A DNA stretch of 64,000 nt from the NCBI RefSeq assembly GCF_027533625.1, contig NZ_JAQAGZ010000014.1, positions 124,001 through 188,000 of the forward strand. Reading direction: 5' to 3'. Of this stretch, positions 9,472 to 18,100 are shown in pieces (position 1 is the first letter of the stretch; the number at the start of each line of letters is the position of its first letter). Source of the stretch: Paenibacillus gyeongsangnamensis (GTDB lineage: Bacteria > Bacillota > Bacilli > Paenibacillales > NBRC-103111). Below the pieces are notes generated by a model. It was given only the letters and a program-made list of their open reading frames with translations, was not told the origin of the DNA and searched no databases. A program made the position numbers and the translations under genes.

Positions 9472-9505
9472 AAAAGGACAGTGCCGTTCGGGGCACTGTC
9501 CTTTT
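9472..9505 (+). terminator. Terminator after the small membrane protein gene
   Basis: AAAAGGACAGTGCC pairs with GGCACTGTCCTTTT around a short loop. Confidence 0.85.
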
Positions 9506-9617
9506 GGCGTTGCGTGAAGGATTCATTACAAAAGAAAGAGCGTCACGTCAAGAAAAGAGATACTCTTTCTTTATTACTATACTTAAAGAAATTTGTGCAA
9601 TGTAGTGGAGATAAGAT

Positions 9618-9714
9618 ATGTACCGTAGGAGCGTAGCGTCCGCCTTTAAAATCGTGCTGAACCCGCTAGGATTCATTCAAATCAGCATGATTTTAACAGC
9701 GGCCGGAGGTACAT
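9618..9714. repeat. Long interrupted inverted repeat (possible structured RNA)
   Basis: Nested complementary arms: ATGTACC/GGTACAT outermost, then TCCG/CGGA, TTAAAATC/GATTTTAA and TGCTGA/TCAGCA, closing on a loop of about 21 bases. It lies just past the 3' end of the minus-strand isomerase gene and has no T run like a terminator. It could be a small RNA, a 3' UTR structure or a miniature element; nothing identifies which. Confidence 0.5.
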
Positions 9715-9746
9715 GTCTTATCGGAACGAAATATTGTGCAAATTTC

Positions 9747-10715
9747 TTATACCCACCACATTTCACCCAAAGGCTCCTTAATCAGGACCTGCTGCAGGTT
9801 CTGCACCGCCTTGGAGAAGCCCTCTTCGACGGACATCAGGCCGTCTTCATGCTCGATGCTGACGACATAATCGTAGCCAACAAGACGAAGCGCGCTAATA
9901 ATGTCCGCCCATACCTTCAAGTCGTGTCCGAAGCCGACGGAGCGGAACTGCCAAGCGCGGTCGAGCATGTTGGTGTAAGGCTGCATATCCGTCAAGCCGT
10001 ACCGGTTGACGTTGATCGGATCGATCGTCGTATCCTTGGCATGGAAATGATGGATCGCGCCGGCGCGGCCGAGGATTTGCACCGCTTGAACCGGATCGAT
10101 GCCCTGCCACCACATATGGCTTGGATCAAGATTGGCGCCGATGGCTTCACCTGCGGCTTCACGCAGGCGAAGCAGCGTGGCGGGCGTATGTACGGAGAAG
10201 CCGCCGTGCAGCTCGAGGCCGATTTTGACCCCGCGGTCGGACGCGTATTTACCGGTTTCGGTCCAGTAAGGAATGATCTTGTTCGCCCATTGCCAGTCCA
10301 GGATCTCTTGGAAATCGGGCGGCCATGGAGCGACAGGCCAGTTCGGGTATTTCGCATCGTCGGAATCTCCCGGGCAGCCGGAGAACGTATTGACTACCGG
10401 CACTTCGAGCTTCTGGGCAAGATCGATCGTTTTGCGGATGACGTCCTGGTCGTTAGCCGAGATGCTCTTCTGCGGATGCAGCGGATTGCCGTGGCAGCTC
10501 AGGGCGCTGATGTTCAGGCCACGGGATTCCACCGCTTGCTTAAACGCTTTCAGCTTGCCGTTATCGGCGAGCAATACATCCGGATCGCAGTGCGCATTGC
10601 CGGGATAGCCGCCCGTACCGATCTCGACGGCGTCAAGTCCCTTGGATGCAATGTAATCGAGGGCTTCTTCAAACGGTTTTTGCTGGAACAAAACCATAAA
10701 TACACCTAACTTCAT
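9747..10715 (-). CDS. Sugar phosphate isomerase/epimerase (AP endonuclease 2-type TIM barrel)
   Basis: A 322-residue xylose-isomerase-like TIM barrel. Strand motifs visible include GLDAVEIGTGG, ISALSCHGNPLHP, VNTFSGCPG, IGLELHGGFSVHTP, GANLDPSHMWWQGID, IHHFHAKD and DYVVSIEHED; the His, Glu and Asp residues in these are typical metal ligands of the family. ATG start with GGAGGTG upstream. Enzymes of this type act on sugars, inositols or related polyols; the substrate is not predictable here. It has no operon partner in the window. Confidence 0.85.
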   Translation of the reverse strand: MKLGVFMVLFQQKPFEEALDYIASKGLDAVEIGTGGYPGNAHCDPDVLLADNGKLKAFKQAVESRGLNISALSCHGNPLHPQKSISANDQDVIRKTIDLAQKLEVPVVNTFSGCPGDSDDAKYPNWPVAPWPPDFQEILDWQWANKIIPYWTETGKYASDRGVKIGLELHGGFSVHTPATLLRLREAAGEAIGANLDPSHMWWQGIDPVQAVQILGRAGAIHHFHAKDTTIDPINVNRYGLTDMQPYTNMLDRAWQFRSVGFGHDLKVWADIISALRLVGYDYVVSIEHEDGLMSVEEGFSKAVQNLQQVLIKEPLGEMWWV

Positions 10716-10982
10716 AAGGCACCTCCGAATAAAATAGAAAATGTACGCGTGTTCATTGCAGGCTACATCAAAATTATATCATTCTTTACGAGCAACTCAA
10801 AGTATGAGTTTCGGACAGCGAATCCGTGCTTCAACGGAGCCTGACCGTGGTTAATTAAAAAAAATGGTTCGACAGACTTGCTCGACAACGTTCCTGTTTC
10901 TTTGCATGAGACTTGGTTTACAATGAATGTTAGAAACAGTGGAACTACATAAAACTTTTTAAAGGAAGGGCGGATCGAAAAG

Positions 10983-11273
10983 ATGAACAGCAAAGACACC
11001 CAAATCGTGGAAACCATTACAGGCTCATGGCTTCGCTTCCCAAACAGCTTTAAAAAGTTTCATTGTCTGGTGGAATTGCCCAATGAACTATCGCTCAACA
11101 TCAATATGAAATCGGGCGCCGTTCATGTCCACAAGATTGATACGAATAACGTATACCAGCCGTACGGAGAACTTGTCGTTGGCTCGGTCAACCATCAGCT
11201 CCACTGTTCCGTGATACCCCATTCGTTAAATGAAACAGGGGTGACTCCTCACGCCAAATCCGATGCAAGCTAA
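10983..11273 (+). CDS. Hypothetical protein, 96 residues
   Basis: Not recognised. Soluble, mixed composition, no signal peptide or membrane helix. A plausible beta-rich stretch runs from about residue 28 to 75 (LVELPNELSLNINM, GAVHVHKID, GELVVGSVNHQLHCSV). The ATG is preceded by AAGGAAGGGCGG at good spacing, and a strong terminator follows the stop, which supports a real gene. It is convergent with the dlt-like operon. Confidence 0.6.
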   Translation: MNSKDTQIVETITGSWLRFPNSFKKFHCLVELPNELSLNINMKSGAVHVHKIDTNNVYQPYGELVVGSVNHQLHCSVIPHSLNETGVTPHAKSDAS

Positions 11274-11298
11274 AGGACTATGGTCCGCATCAAACAAA

Positions 11299-11340
11299 AA
11301 AAAGCAGCGGGCACGCATCTAACGTGCGATCGCTGCTTTT
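11299..11340. terminator. Shared terminator between the 96-residue gene and the dlt-like operon
   Basis: AAAAGCAGCG pairs with CGCTGCTTTT, with an inner GCACG/CGTGC stem. A and T tracts on both sides make it work in both directions. Confidence 0.85.
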
Positions 11341-11356
11341 ATCAAATTCCGAGAAA

Positions 11357-12508
11357 TTAGAACGGCCAATGGAAGAGGCCCTTGTAAATATGAAGCACCG
11401 TCTCGGACTTGCCGCTGTAGACGATGACCGCCGCCGTAACGAACAGCTGCGTCAGCGCGCAGCGGGCGTAGAAGTACCGTTTGGACACCTTCCGCTTGTT
11501 CACGGTTGTCTTGTTAAGCAAATTTTCCAGCCCCATCAGCACCCCGTGGTATACCCCCCACAGCAAATACAGCCAGCTGAAGCCGTGCCACAGACCGATC
11601 ATCACCATAATCAGTAAGGACAAGCCTGCCGCGGTCCAGCGGGTCGGCGTGCTGCGCGAGAAGAACATGAAGATATGGTCACGGAACCAATCCCCAAGTG
11701 TAGCGTGCCAGTTGCGCCAATATTGTGTGAGCGTCGGCGATTGGAACGGCTTCTTGAAGTTCTCCGGAATGTTATAGCCCATCAGGCGCCCGAAGCCCAC
11801 CGCAATGTCCGAATATCCCGAGAAATCGAAGAAGATCAGCGCGTAGAACCAGATCATCAGGAACAACGATTCGTGCGTATGCAGCTCCTGCTTGGACAGA
11901 TGGTCGAAGACATCGGTCATCCAGGTGACGAGCACGATCTTTTTGAACATGCCCAGAATGATCCGCTTGATGCTGTCCTCCGTTTGCTCCGCCGTTACCC
12001 GGTAAGGCTCTTTGACGTCCGCCATGAAATCGCGGAATTTCAGGATCGGTCCGGATGTGAAGGTAGGGATAAACAAAATGTAATTGAAATAATCCAGCAC
12101 CGGCGTCTTGGCGTCTTTTCCGAAGAAATAGGCGAAATACAAGGCGTCGATGACCTTCAGCACGTTATAGATCAGACCCAGGAAGATGGCCGTATCGATC
12201 AGCGGATGCTCTGCCGATGCCATTCCTAGGATGCGCAGTCCGGATACCGCGGCAACGTTTAGGGCGATCAGCGTCACGAAGGCGGTCTTGCGCCAGCGTG
12301 GCAAATAGCAGAGCGCCCAGAACGCCATGTAGTTGAGCGCCGTGTAGCCCAAATAAAACGCCAGCAGCCGATGATTGAACAGGAATAGAAAGCACAAATT
12401 GAACGCAAGCAGCAGAATCCGCTTATTATGCGGCCACCACCGGGTCAGTGCCAGAATGAGCACCATACCCGTGATCGCCATCACCGCGTTCATATTCAAA
12501 TACCACAT
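11357..12508 (-). CDS. MBOAT-family O-acyltransferase (DltB-like)
   Basis: Polytopic membrane O-acyltransferase of 383 residues, last gene of the operon. The MBOAT signature is clear: FIPTFTSGPILKFRDF, FFDFSGYSDIAVGFGRLMGYNIPENF, YWRNWHATLGDWFRDHIF, and the catalytic His in GLWHGFSWLYLLWGVYHG. In the dlt system DltB takes an aminoacyl group from its carrier protein to the outside of the membrane. A DltX-like peptide, DltD-like protein and carrier protein precede it here, supporting an analogous role. Start ATG with AAAGGAGT upstream, 12 bases behind the DltX-like gene. The acceptor polymer is unknown. Confidence 0.88.
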   Translation of the reverse strand: MWYLNMNAVMAITGMVLILALTRWWPHNKRILLLAFNLCFLFLFNHRLLAFYLGYTALNYMAFWALCYLPRWRKTAFVTLIALNVAAVSGLRILGMASAEHPLIDTAIFLGLIYNVLKVIDALYFAYFFGKDAKTPVLDYFNYILFIPTFTSGPILKFRDFMADVKEPYRVTAEQTEDSIKRIILGMFKKIVLVTWMTDVFDHLSKQELHTHESLFLMIWFYALIFFDFSGYSDIAVGFGRLMGYNIPENFKKPFQSPTLTQYWRNWHATLGDWFRDHIFMFFSRSTPTRWTAAGLSLLIMVMIGLWHGFSWLYLLWGVYHGVLMGLENLLNKTTVNKRKVSKRYFYARCALTQLFVTAAVIVYSGKSETVLHIYKGLFHWPF

Positions 12509-12520
12509 AAGGCGACTCCT

Positions 12521-12631
12521 TTAGAATCCTTCGTAAATAAACAGCCCTTTGCCGGTAAAATAGATCAGCACCATGATCAGCATGGCGAGATAGACGATTA
12601 TTTCGAGGGCTTTGCGGACGTAGCGAGCCAT
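12521..12631 (-). CDS. DltX-like small membrane peptide
   Basis: A 36-residue peptide with one membrane helix (about residues 8-25, EIIVYLAMLIMVLIYF) and the C-terminus LFIYEGF, which resembles the conserved FIYNEF end of DltX. Ribosome site AAGGAGG lies seven bases before the ATG. The first 34 bases overlap the end of the DltD-like gene and the MBOAT gene follows after 12 bases, so all three are translationally close. DltX is required for D-alanylation of teichoic acids in Gram-positive bacteria. Assignment rests on size, topology, position and the C-terminal motif. Confidence 0.8.
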   Translation of the reverse strand: MARYVRKALEIIVYLAMLIMVLIYFTGKGLFIYEGF

Positions 12632-13515
12632 GCGTCGACCTCCTTCGTGAATACGGGAGCGCCCTCCTGGCGGCTCAAATGCACCAGATCGTGGAACAGC
12701 TTCGGGTCATACTTCGTCAGCAGATCCAGCACGGGCACGCCTGCGGCATCAAGCCGGCGGTTCACAACCTCCTGCAGGCCGGCCATGTAAGGCGGCAGCG
12801 GATAACCCCGGTTCCACGGCATCCAGATGACCTTCAGCGGCAGCCCGTTTGCGCGGCAGTAGGCGATAATCCAATCGAGCGCGGCCAAATTATCCTTATA
12901 TTCGTGCTGGGAAACCCAGCCGAACCGTTTGTCGTACTCGTTCCATTTGGAACGGAGCTGATCATCTGGCTGATGTCCGAAATACAGCTCCTTATCGATC
13001 CAGCGGGGCTGATACTTCAGCAGCTCCGAAGGATTCAGCTCCACCGTACCCTTATACAATTGCCAGACGAATTCTTTGCCGGAATCCCGGAAATAATCCC
13101 GGTACGCGTATACATAAGGCTGGTACCATGGTTTGAACCATTGATAAGTCGGATCCGTATCAAGGATGTCGAGCATCGTATGGACGTCGATGCCCACGAC
13201 AAGCTGACCCTCCACATGGAAAAGCTTCTGTTCCAGAATGCCCTTCAGATCCGTGAGCTTGCCGTAGGAAAGACCCATCTCGATCAGCTTCGAATCCGAT
13301 TTCTCCTCGATATAGGCTCCGGTTACCGCAGAGTTACCGAAGAAGACGGGCCCGTGGTTCAGCCCGTCATGGTGGTAGAGCGTTTTGGTGAAGTCGTTCT
13401 TATAGAAACGCCGCGACGTGGACATCGGATCCCACCAGCCGATAAGAACGTCCGACAGCACGAAAGCGGCCAGGAGCAGCAGCACGAAGCTGTTTTTACG
13501 TAAGAATGAGATCAT
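12598..13515 (-). CDS. DltD-like SGNH-type exoprotein
   Basis: A 305-residue protein with an N-terminal signal anchor (residues 6-27, RKNSFVLLLLAAFVLSDVLIGWW). The nucleophile motif appears as PVFFGNSAVTGAY and the partner Asp/His as LFHDLVHLSRQEGAPVFT near the C-terminus, an arrangement like DltD (Ser ... Asp-X-X-His). It would sit on the outer face of the membrane and pass the acyl group from the MBOAT protein to the final acceptor. It lies 40 bases behind the ligase gene and overlaps the DltX-like gene. Sequence divergence from classic DltD is large. Confidence 0.75.
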   Translation of the reverse strand: MISFLRKNSFVLLLLAAFVLSDVLIGWWDPMSTSRRFYKNDFTKTLYHHDGLNHGPVFFGNSAVTGAYIEEKSDSKLIEMGLSYGKLTDLKGILEQKLFHVEGQLVVGIDVHTMLDILDTDPTYQWFKPWYQPYVYAYRDYFRDSGKEFVWQLYKGTVELNPSELLKYQPRWIDKELYFGHQPDDQLRSKWNEYDKRFGWVSQHEYKDNLAALDWIIAYCRANGLPLKVIWMPWNRGYPLPPYMAGLQEVVNRRLDAAGVPVLDLLTKYDPKLFHDLVHLSRQEGAPVFTKEVDAWLATSAKPSK

Positions 13516-13555
13516 AGCTCAGGAAACCACACTTTTTCTCGGAAAATGGCCCGGT

Positions 13556-14752
13556 TTACAGCGATTTCTGCTGCCAGGCATGATACTGCTCGCGGAACGA
13601 CGCGGGCCACTGCGCTTCATCCAGCCCGTACTGCGCAAGAAAGGCCAAAGCCCATCGCTCGATGCCGAAGCCGACACAGCCGGTCACGGCCGGACGCTTG
13701 CCCATGCTGATGTTAAACGCGTTGCCGAACGTATTGCTGTGGAAGTTGACGGAGCTGCAGGCGATCGATTTCTTGATATGCGGAATCGTCAGGCGAAGCT
13801 CGTACTTCATCTCTTGATTGCGCTGGAACGAAGCCTTCACTTGGAAGTCGTTCGTGAAGAAAGGGTCGTTCGCGATTTCGAGCAGGCTGTCCACCTGCCA
13901 TTCCACGGCAAGCTCCTTCAGGTACTCGATGGCTTGCAGACGGTTTTCTTTCACGAAATCCGGTTTGCCGACGAAGATGATCTCGCGCATGCTGAAGTCC
14001 AGCAGCCGGCCGAAATCGGAATGGTTGCGGGACTCGAACCGGTGGCACTTGGAAATGGCCGTGACGGTGACGCCGTCCCCTTCGAGAATTTCATTCTGGA
14101 GCCCTTCGTAGCAGTGGTAGCAGGTCGAAGGATTCATCGTAAATTTCGGCTTCGGCATCGTCTCGTTCAGATCGAGCGGCTGCTCGGCCTTCCAGCCTCC
14201 GGCTTCGCGGATGGATTGGGAGAACGATTCGATGATGTCGAGGTCCTCACGCAGATGTGTCAAGAAGTGGATGTGCTCGGGAAACGAAGTGAAATGATTC
14301 GTCTTGTTGAGCGTCTCCGCACGAATGACCGCAGGATAATGCTCTTCCTTCACGCCGGGGAAGCGATTCGCCACCATGGTCACGAAGGAGTAATCCAGAA
14401 AGCGCATCAGACTCGAGAAAGGCTCGCGGAAGATAAACAAGCCTGGCTCCAGCACCTTGATGATTTTGCGGTCCACAAGCTCGGCAATAATGTCACCCTC
14501 GTACGGGGTCTCCACCCGGTTCTCGAACAGGATGTTCTCCTTGAAGCCGAAGTCGCCTTGGGAAAACCGCTCGATCAAGCGCTTCACCTGGGACTCGATG
14601 CCCTCGTTGCCCTTGGCGGAATGGTGGGTGATATGGATTTCATTATTCTCGACGCGGATGTCTTCGATAGTCTCGTCGATAAAGGCGGAAGCGTATTTCA
14701 GCTGTCCGTGCTGGCTATCTATCAGGCCTTCGAGCGATACGATGCATTTCAT
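13556..14752 (-). CDS. Amino acid--[carrier protein] ligase (class II aaRS-like)
   Basis: A 398-residue homologue of the catalytic core of atypical seryl-tRNA synthetase without a tRNA-binding arm. Class II motif 2 is seen as SKCHRFESRNH and motif 3 as GFGIERWALAFLAQYG; candidate zinc ligands are Cys in NPSTCYHCYEG, a Glu, and Cys in AISKCHRF or IACSSVNFHSN. Such enzymes are known to adenylate small amino acids (Gly or Ala) and load them on a carrier-protein phosphopantetheine instead of tRNA. The carrier protein gene lies seven bases upstream. Here it takes the place that DltA holds in a classic dlt operon. The amino acid cannot be read from sequence. Confidence 0.85.
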   Translation of the reverse strand: MKCIVSLEGLIDSQHGQLKYASAFIDETIEDIRVENNEIHITHHSAKGNEGIESQVKRLIERFSQGDFGFKENILFENRVETPYEGDIIAELVDRKIIKVLEPGLFIFREPFSSLMRFLDYSFVTMVANRFPGVKEEHYPAVIRAETLNKTNHFTSFPEHIHFLTHLREDLDIIESFSQSIREAGGWKAEQPLDLNETMPKPKFTMNPSTCYHCYEGLQNEILEGDGVTVTAISKCHRFESRNHSDFGRLLDFSMREIIFVGKPDFVKENRLQAIEYLKELAVEWQVDSLLEIANDPFFTNDFQVKASFQRNQEMKYELRLTIPHIKKSIACSSVNFHSNTFGNAFNISMGKRPAVTGCVGFGIERWALAFLAQYGLDEAQWPASFREQYHAWQQKSL

Positions 14753-14759
14753 GAAGGAT

Positions 14760-15011
14760 TTACCTCGCTCTCTTCTTGTCGATGAACTGGGCGATCTCCC
14801 GCACCGTGTTGAGCGGATACAGCATCAGGTCCTGATTCGTGATCGCCATGCCGTACGTCTTCTCAATGTGTGCGATCAGCGCGGTGGCGCCGATGGAATC
14901 GATATATCCGTAGTCGAACAAATGCACGTCGGGCGTGAATTCGTCGTCGTCTTCTTCAATCTCGTAGCGGTTGCGAATGTGCGATTCCAGCTCTTGCAGC
15001 AAATCCTGCAT
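14760..15011 (-). CDS. Acyl/aminoacyl carrier protein
   Basis: An 83-residue acidic carrier protein with the phosphopantetheine attachment Ser in DYGYIDSIGATALI (Asp-Ser-Ile). Helices on both sides fit the four-helix ACP fold. ATG start behind GAGGAGGC. It is followed at seven bases by the aaRS-like ligase, which would load it; the MBOAT protein would receive the aminoacyl group. It plays the DltC part in this operon. Confidence 0.88.
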   Translation of the reverse strand: MQDLLQELESHIRNRYEIEEDDDEFTPDVHLFDYGYIDSIGATALIAHIEKTYGMAITNQDLMLYPLNTVREIAQFIDKKRAR

Positions 15012-15044
15012 GGTCGTTGCCTCCTCGGATCGGATGAATGATGA

Positions 15045-15083
15045 GAAAACGGAGGGCGCTCTGCGATGCGGATGCGGCCCTCC
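15045..15083 (-). terminator. Internal terminator or attenuator of the dlt-like operon
   Basis: On the minus strand GGAGGGC and GCCCTCC flank a 19-base loop, followed by GTTTTCTC. It lies between the FG-GAP gene and the carrier protein gene and may lower expression of the downstream genes. Confidence 0.45.
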
Positions 15084-15105
15084 TGTTCAACGGGTTATCG
15101 TTAAA

Positions 15106-18100
15106 TTACGGCTTCGGACGGATGGTCAGCGTGACCCCTTTCCCGAAATGCGTGACGGTGTACGTCGATTGCGCTTCATTGCGCTCCACGGTCAAGCCCT
15201 CGGCTCCTTCAACGGCAATCGAGCTACTGCTGCGAAGCTGAATCTGCTGCATGCCCGCCGCCTTCAGCTGCAGCGTCCAGGTGTCACCGGACGTCTTCAG
15301 CTCGTAAGGCACATTGACGCGAAGCAGATGCATTGCTTGCTCTTTGGCGTCCGACTCCGCAGCCGATGTGAAGCGAACCTCCGTACGCTTCGGCACGCCC
15401 AGATAGAGCTTGCCTTCCCGCACGTCGTGCACGTCCGCGCCCAAGGCGGTCGCCTGCTTGTCCGCATAAGGCGCGCCGCGTTCCACGACAAGCCCGAGCG
15501 TGCCCGCATATTCCGCAGCCTGGGCAGGGACGCCGTTCACATCGGGCTCCACCTCGAAGCTCGGATCGCGGTGCACGCCCGCCAGCCGCGCCAGTCGGTC
15601 CAGTACGACCGCCCGCCATGGGCGGGTCACCTTGACCCGGGTCGTCAGCGTGTTCATGAACGAGCGCGCCATTTGGGTCTCGGTCATGAAGTTGTAGCTC
15701 TTGTCATTGCGGATGCCGTCCAAATAGCGTACGAATTCAAGCAGCGGCGCTACTTGGGACGGGAAATGATACTCGATGTGCTCGAAATAATCGATCGGCA
15801 GATCAAGGGCCGTGTACGCCTCGAACAAATCCTTGGTCGAGTTGTGCGCGTCCGTCCGGAGCACCGGGGCCGGCGTGTACAGCATCATGGGCTGCTTCAT
15901 GTCCGGCTTTCCGGAGGTGTCCGTCATTAGGAACGGCAGGCCCCAGTAATATTCGATGCTGAGCCGGGGCTCCGTCCCGATATTGGACGGCTTGAAGCCG
16001 AAGTTGAACCAGATATCTGCAGCCCGTTCATTGTTCAGCGTCTGCGACCGGTCCGGGTTGTTGATGCGCCACGTGTGCTGGTTCGTTCCCGTCATCTTCC
16101 ATGGGATGCCGAGCTTGTCGAAGGCCAGCTTATGCAGCGCAATCTCCTGCTTCTCCTGAGCATCGCTCGTAAAATTGTGCATGAACAGGTGCGGATACAG
16201 CTCCAGGTCATGCGCTTTCGTATAGTGAATGAACTCGCCGAGTTGAGCGGCATAAGGGAACTTCGGATCGTCGATCGTCGATGGGATGCCGAATTCGAGC
16301 TGTCCGACGATCAAATCGTCCTTGCCGTCGTGATTTAAGTCGTACCAGAGCGGTACGGAGTTGTGTCCCCCGACGAGCGCGTGGCTGCCGAGCTGGTTCG
16401 TGCTCGCGCCCTCGATGACGCCGGCATCGCGCCAGGCGATGCTGCCGGGCGTCGGGCCCGGCTGCTGCAGGTACACGCGCAGGTCGCCCTCCAGGCTGCC
16501 GATCACCAGATCGGCGCGTCCGTCCCCGTCCATGTCCCGGATGGACGGAGCGGCAAAAGGTGCGGGCAGCTTGAACTGCACGCTGCCCGGGCCCCAGGCG
16601 AGCTTGCCCGACGGGCCCCGCTCGCCGCGGTACAGCGTCACCGTGCCGTCCGCCCCCCCGACCACGAGGTCGGGGATGCCGCTGCCGGTGACGTTGCCCA
16701 CGGCCACGCCTGCCGGAGCCGCTGCCGTGATCGGGCGCCCGCCCGCGAGCAGCGGGACGGGCGCGGTGAAGGTGCCGCCGGCTTCGCCGTAGGCGACCGC
16801 GAGCGTGCCGTCGGCCCGGCCGATCACGAGATCCGGCCGGCCGTCGCCGTTCAGGTCGTACGCCGCCACGGAGGCGTACTTGCCTGCCGTCAGCGGCTCG
16901 CCGCTGCGCTGACGCAGCACTTCACGCCGGCCGAAGGCGTCCGGCGGCTTCAGTCCCGCGGGCAATTGCTGCCCGCCGTAAGCTTCCGCCGACGGCCCGG
17001 CCCTTCGGTACACATAGATCGCGCCGTCGCCCGAGCCGACGATCAGGTCGGGCCGTCCGTCGCCGTCCAGATCCGCGATCGCCGGGTAGGCCCGGTACGG
17101 GAGCGTGATCGGATCGCCGAGCGACTTGTACTCGGGATAATTGGCGAGCCGGACTGCCTGTCCGTCCGCCATGAGCCGCGTCCCGCTCGAGTAGAACGAG
17201 TTCGGCGTCTCACCGGCGAAGGCGGGCTTCTCGTTCGTGCCCGTGTTGAGGTGCACCGCTACGGATTCCTGCCAACGGCCCCAGGTGAACGAGGAACGGT
17301 CCAGCGAGAAGGACGGCACCTGCTTGTACTTCTTCAGCAGCTCCGCCCACTGAATGCCTTCGCCGTCGCGGATCGCCTCCAGCGCCTCGAAGTGGTTCTG
17401 GTAAGCCATCGCCGGCCGGCCGTAAGGGCCAAGCACCTTCTTCACGCTGTACCCGAGTTTCTCCTTCGAGACGAACGCGGCGTACTCGCTGCGAAACAGC
17501 GCGCTTCCGGTAGCGAACGTCGAGTGAAAAAACGGCTTCATCGGCAGCTGCGTCAGATTGAAATAGAGCGCGCCGGGCACCGGCTTCTTCGCCGCATTGA
17601 CGGCTGCGGCCACCTGATCGAAGCCGAGCTTCGAATCCATGCCGCCGGCGAGGTCGTAGCCGGTGATGTAATACCGGTTCGGCAGCAGCGTGCCGCTGAA
17701 GAAGACGGTGCCTTTGCCGTAACGGTTCAGCGTGTACAGCGAGACATCCCCCAAGGAGACGACGGTCTCTGCGGTTGAGGGAATGATCCCCTTGCCCCAG
17801 GAAAAATCCTTCAGCCCGTCGGCAGGGTCATGCCGGTAATACGTATCGGCAAACTGCTTGACGAGCGCCTGAAGCGATTGCAGGTTATATTCCGTCTCCG
17901 GGAAGGACAGCGGATCGGCGTCGCCGACCGTATCCGTTCCGGAGGTTTTGCGCTGCGGCGGCTTCACGTCGACGATTCGCTGCGCACCGAGAAGGTCTGG
18001 CGGCAGATCGCCCGCAAATGCATTTTCAAGGAACAAATGTCCGCCCTCTCGCACATAATTCCGAAGCAGCTCGATCTGTGCCGGGGTTAACTGTGCGTGA

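Noticed and set aside
9531..9572. Terminator with arms AAAGAAAGAG/CTCTTTCTTT
   Set aside because: A clear terminator for the small membrane gene already lies at 9472; this A/T-rich inverted repeat has a weak stem and no gene that needs it.
13418..14785. Plus-strand frames of over 300 codons across the dlt-like operon (also 16363-17778)
   Set aside because: They run opposite genes with recognisable motifs, have no ribosome site and no domain pattern.
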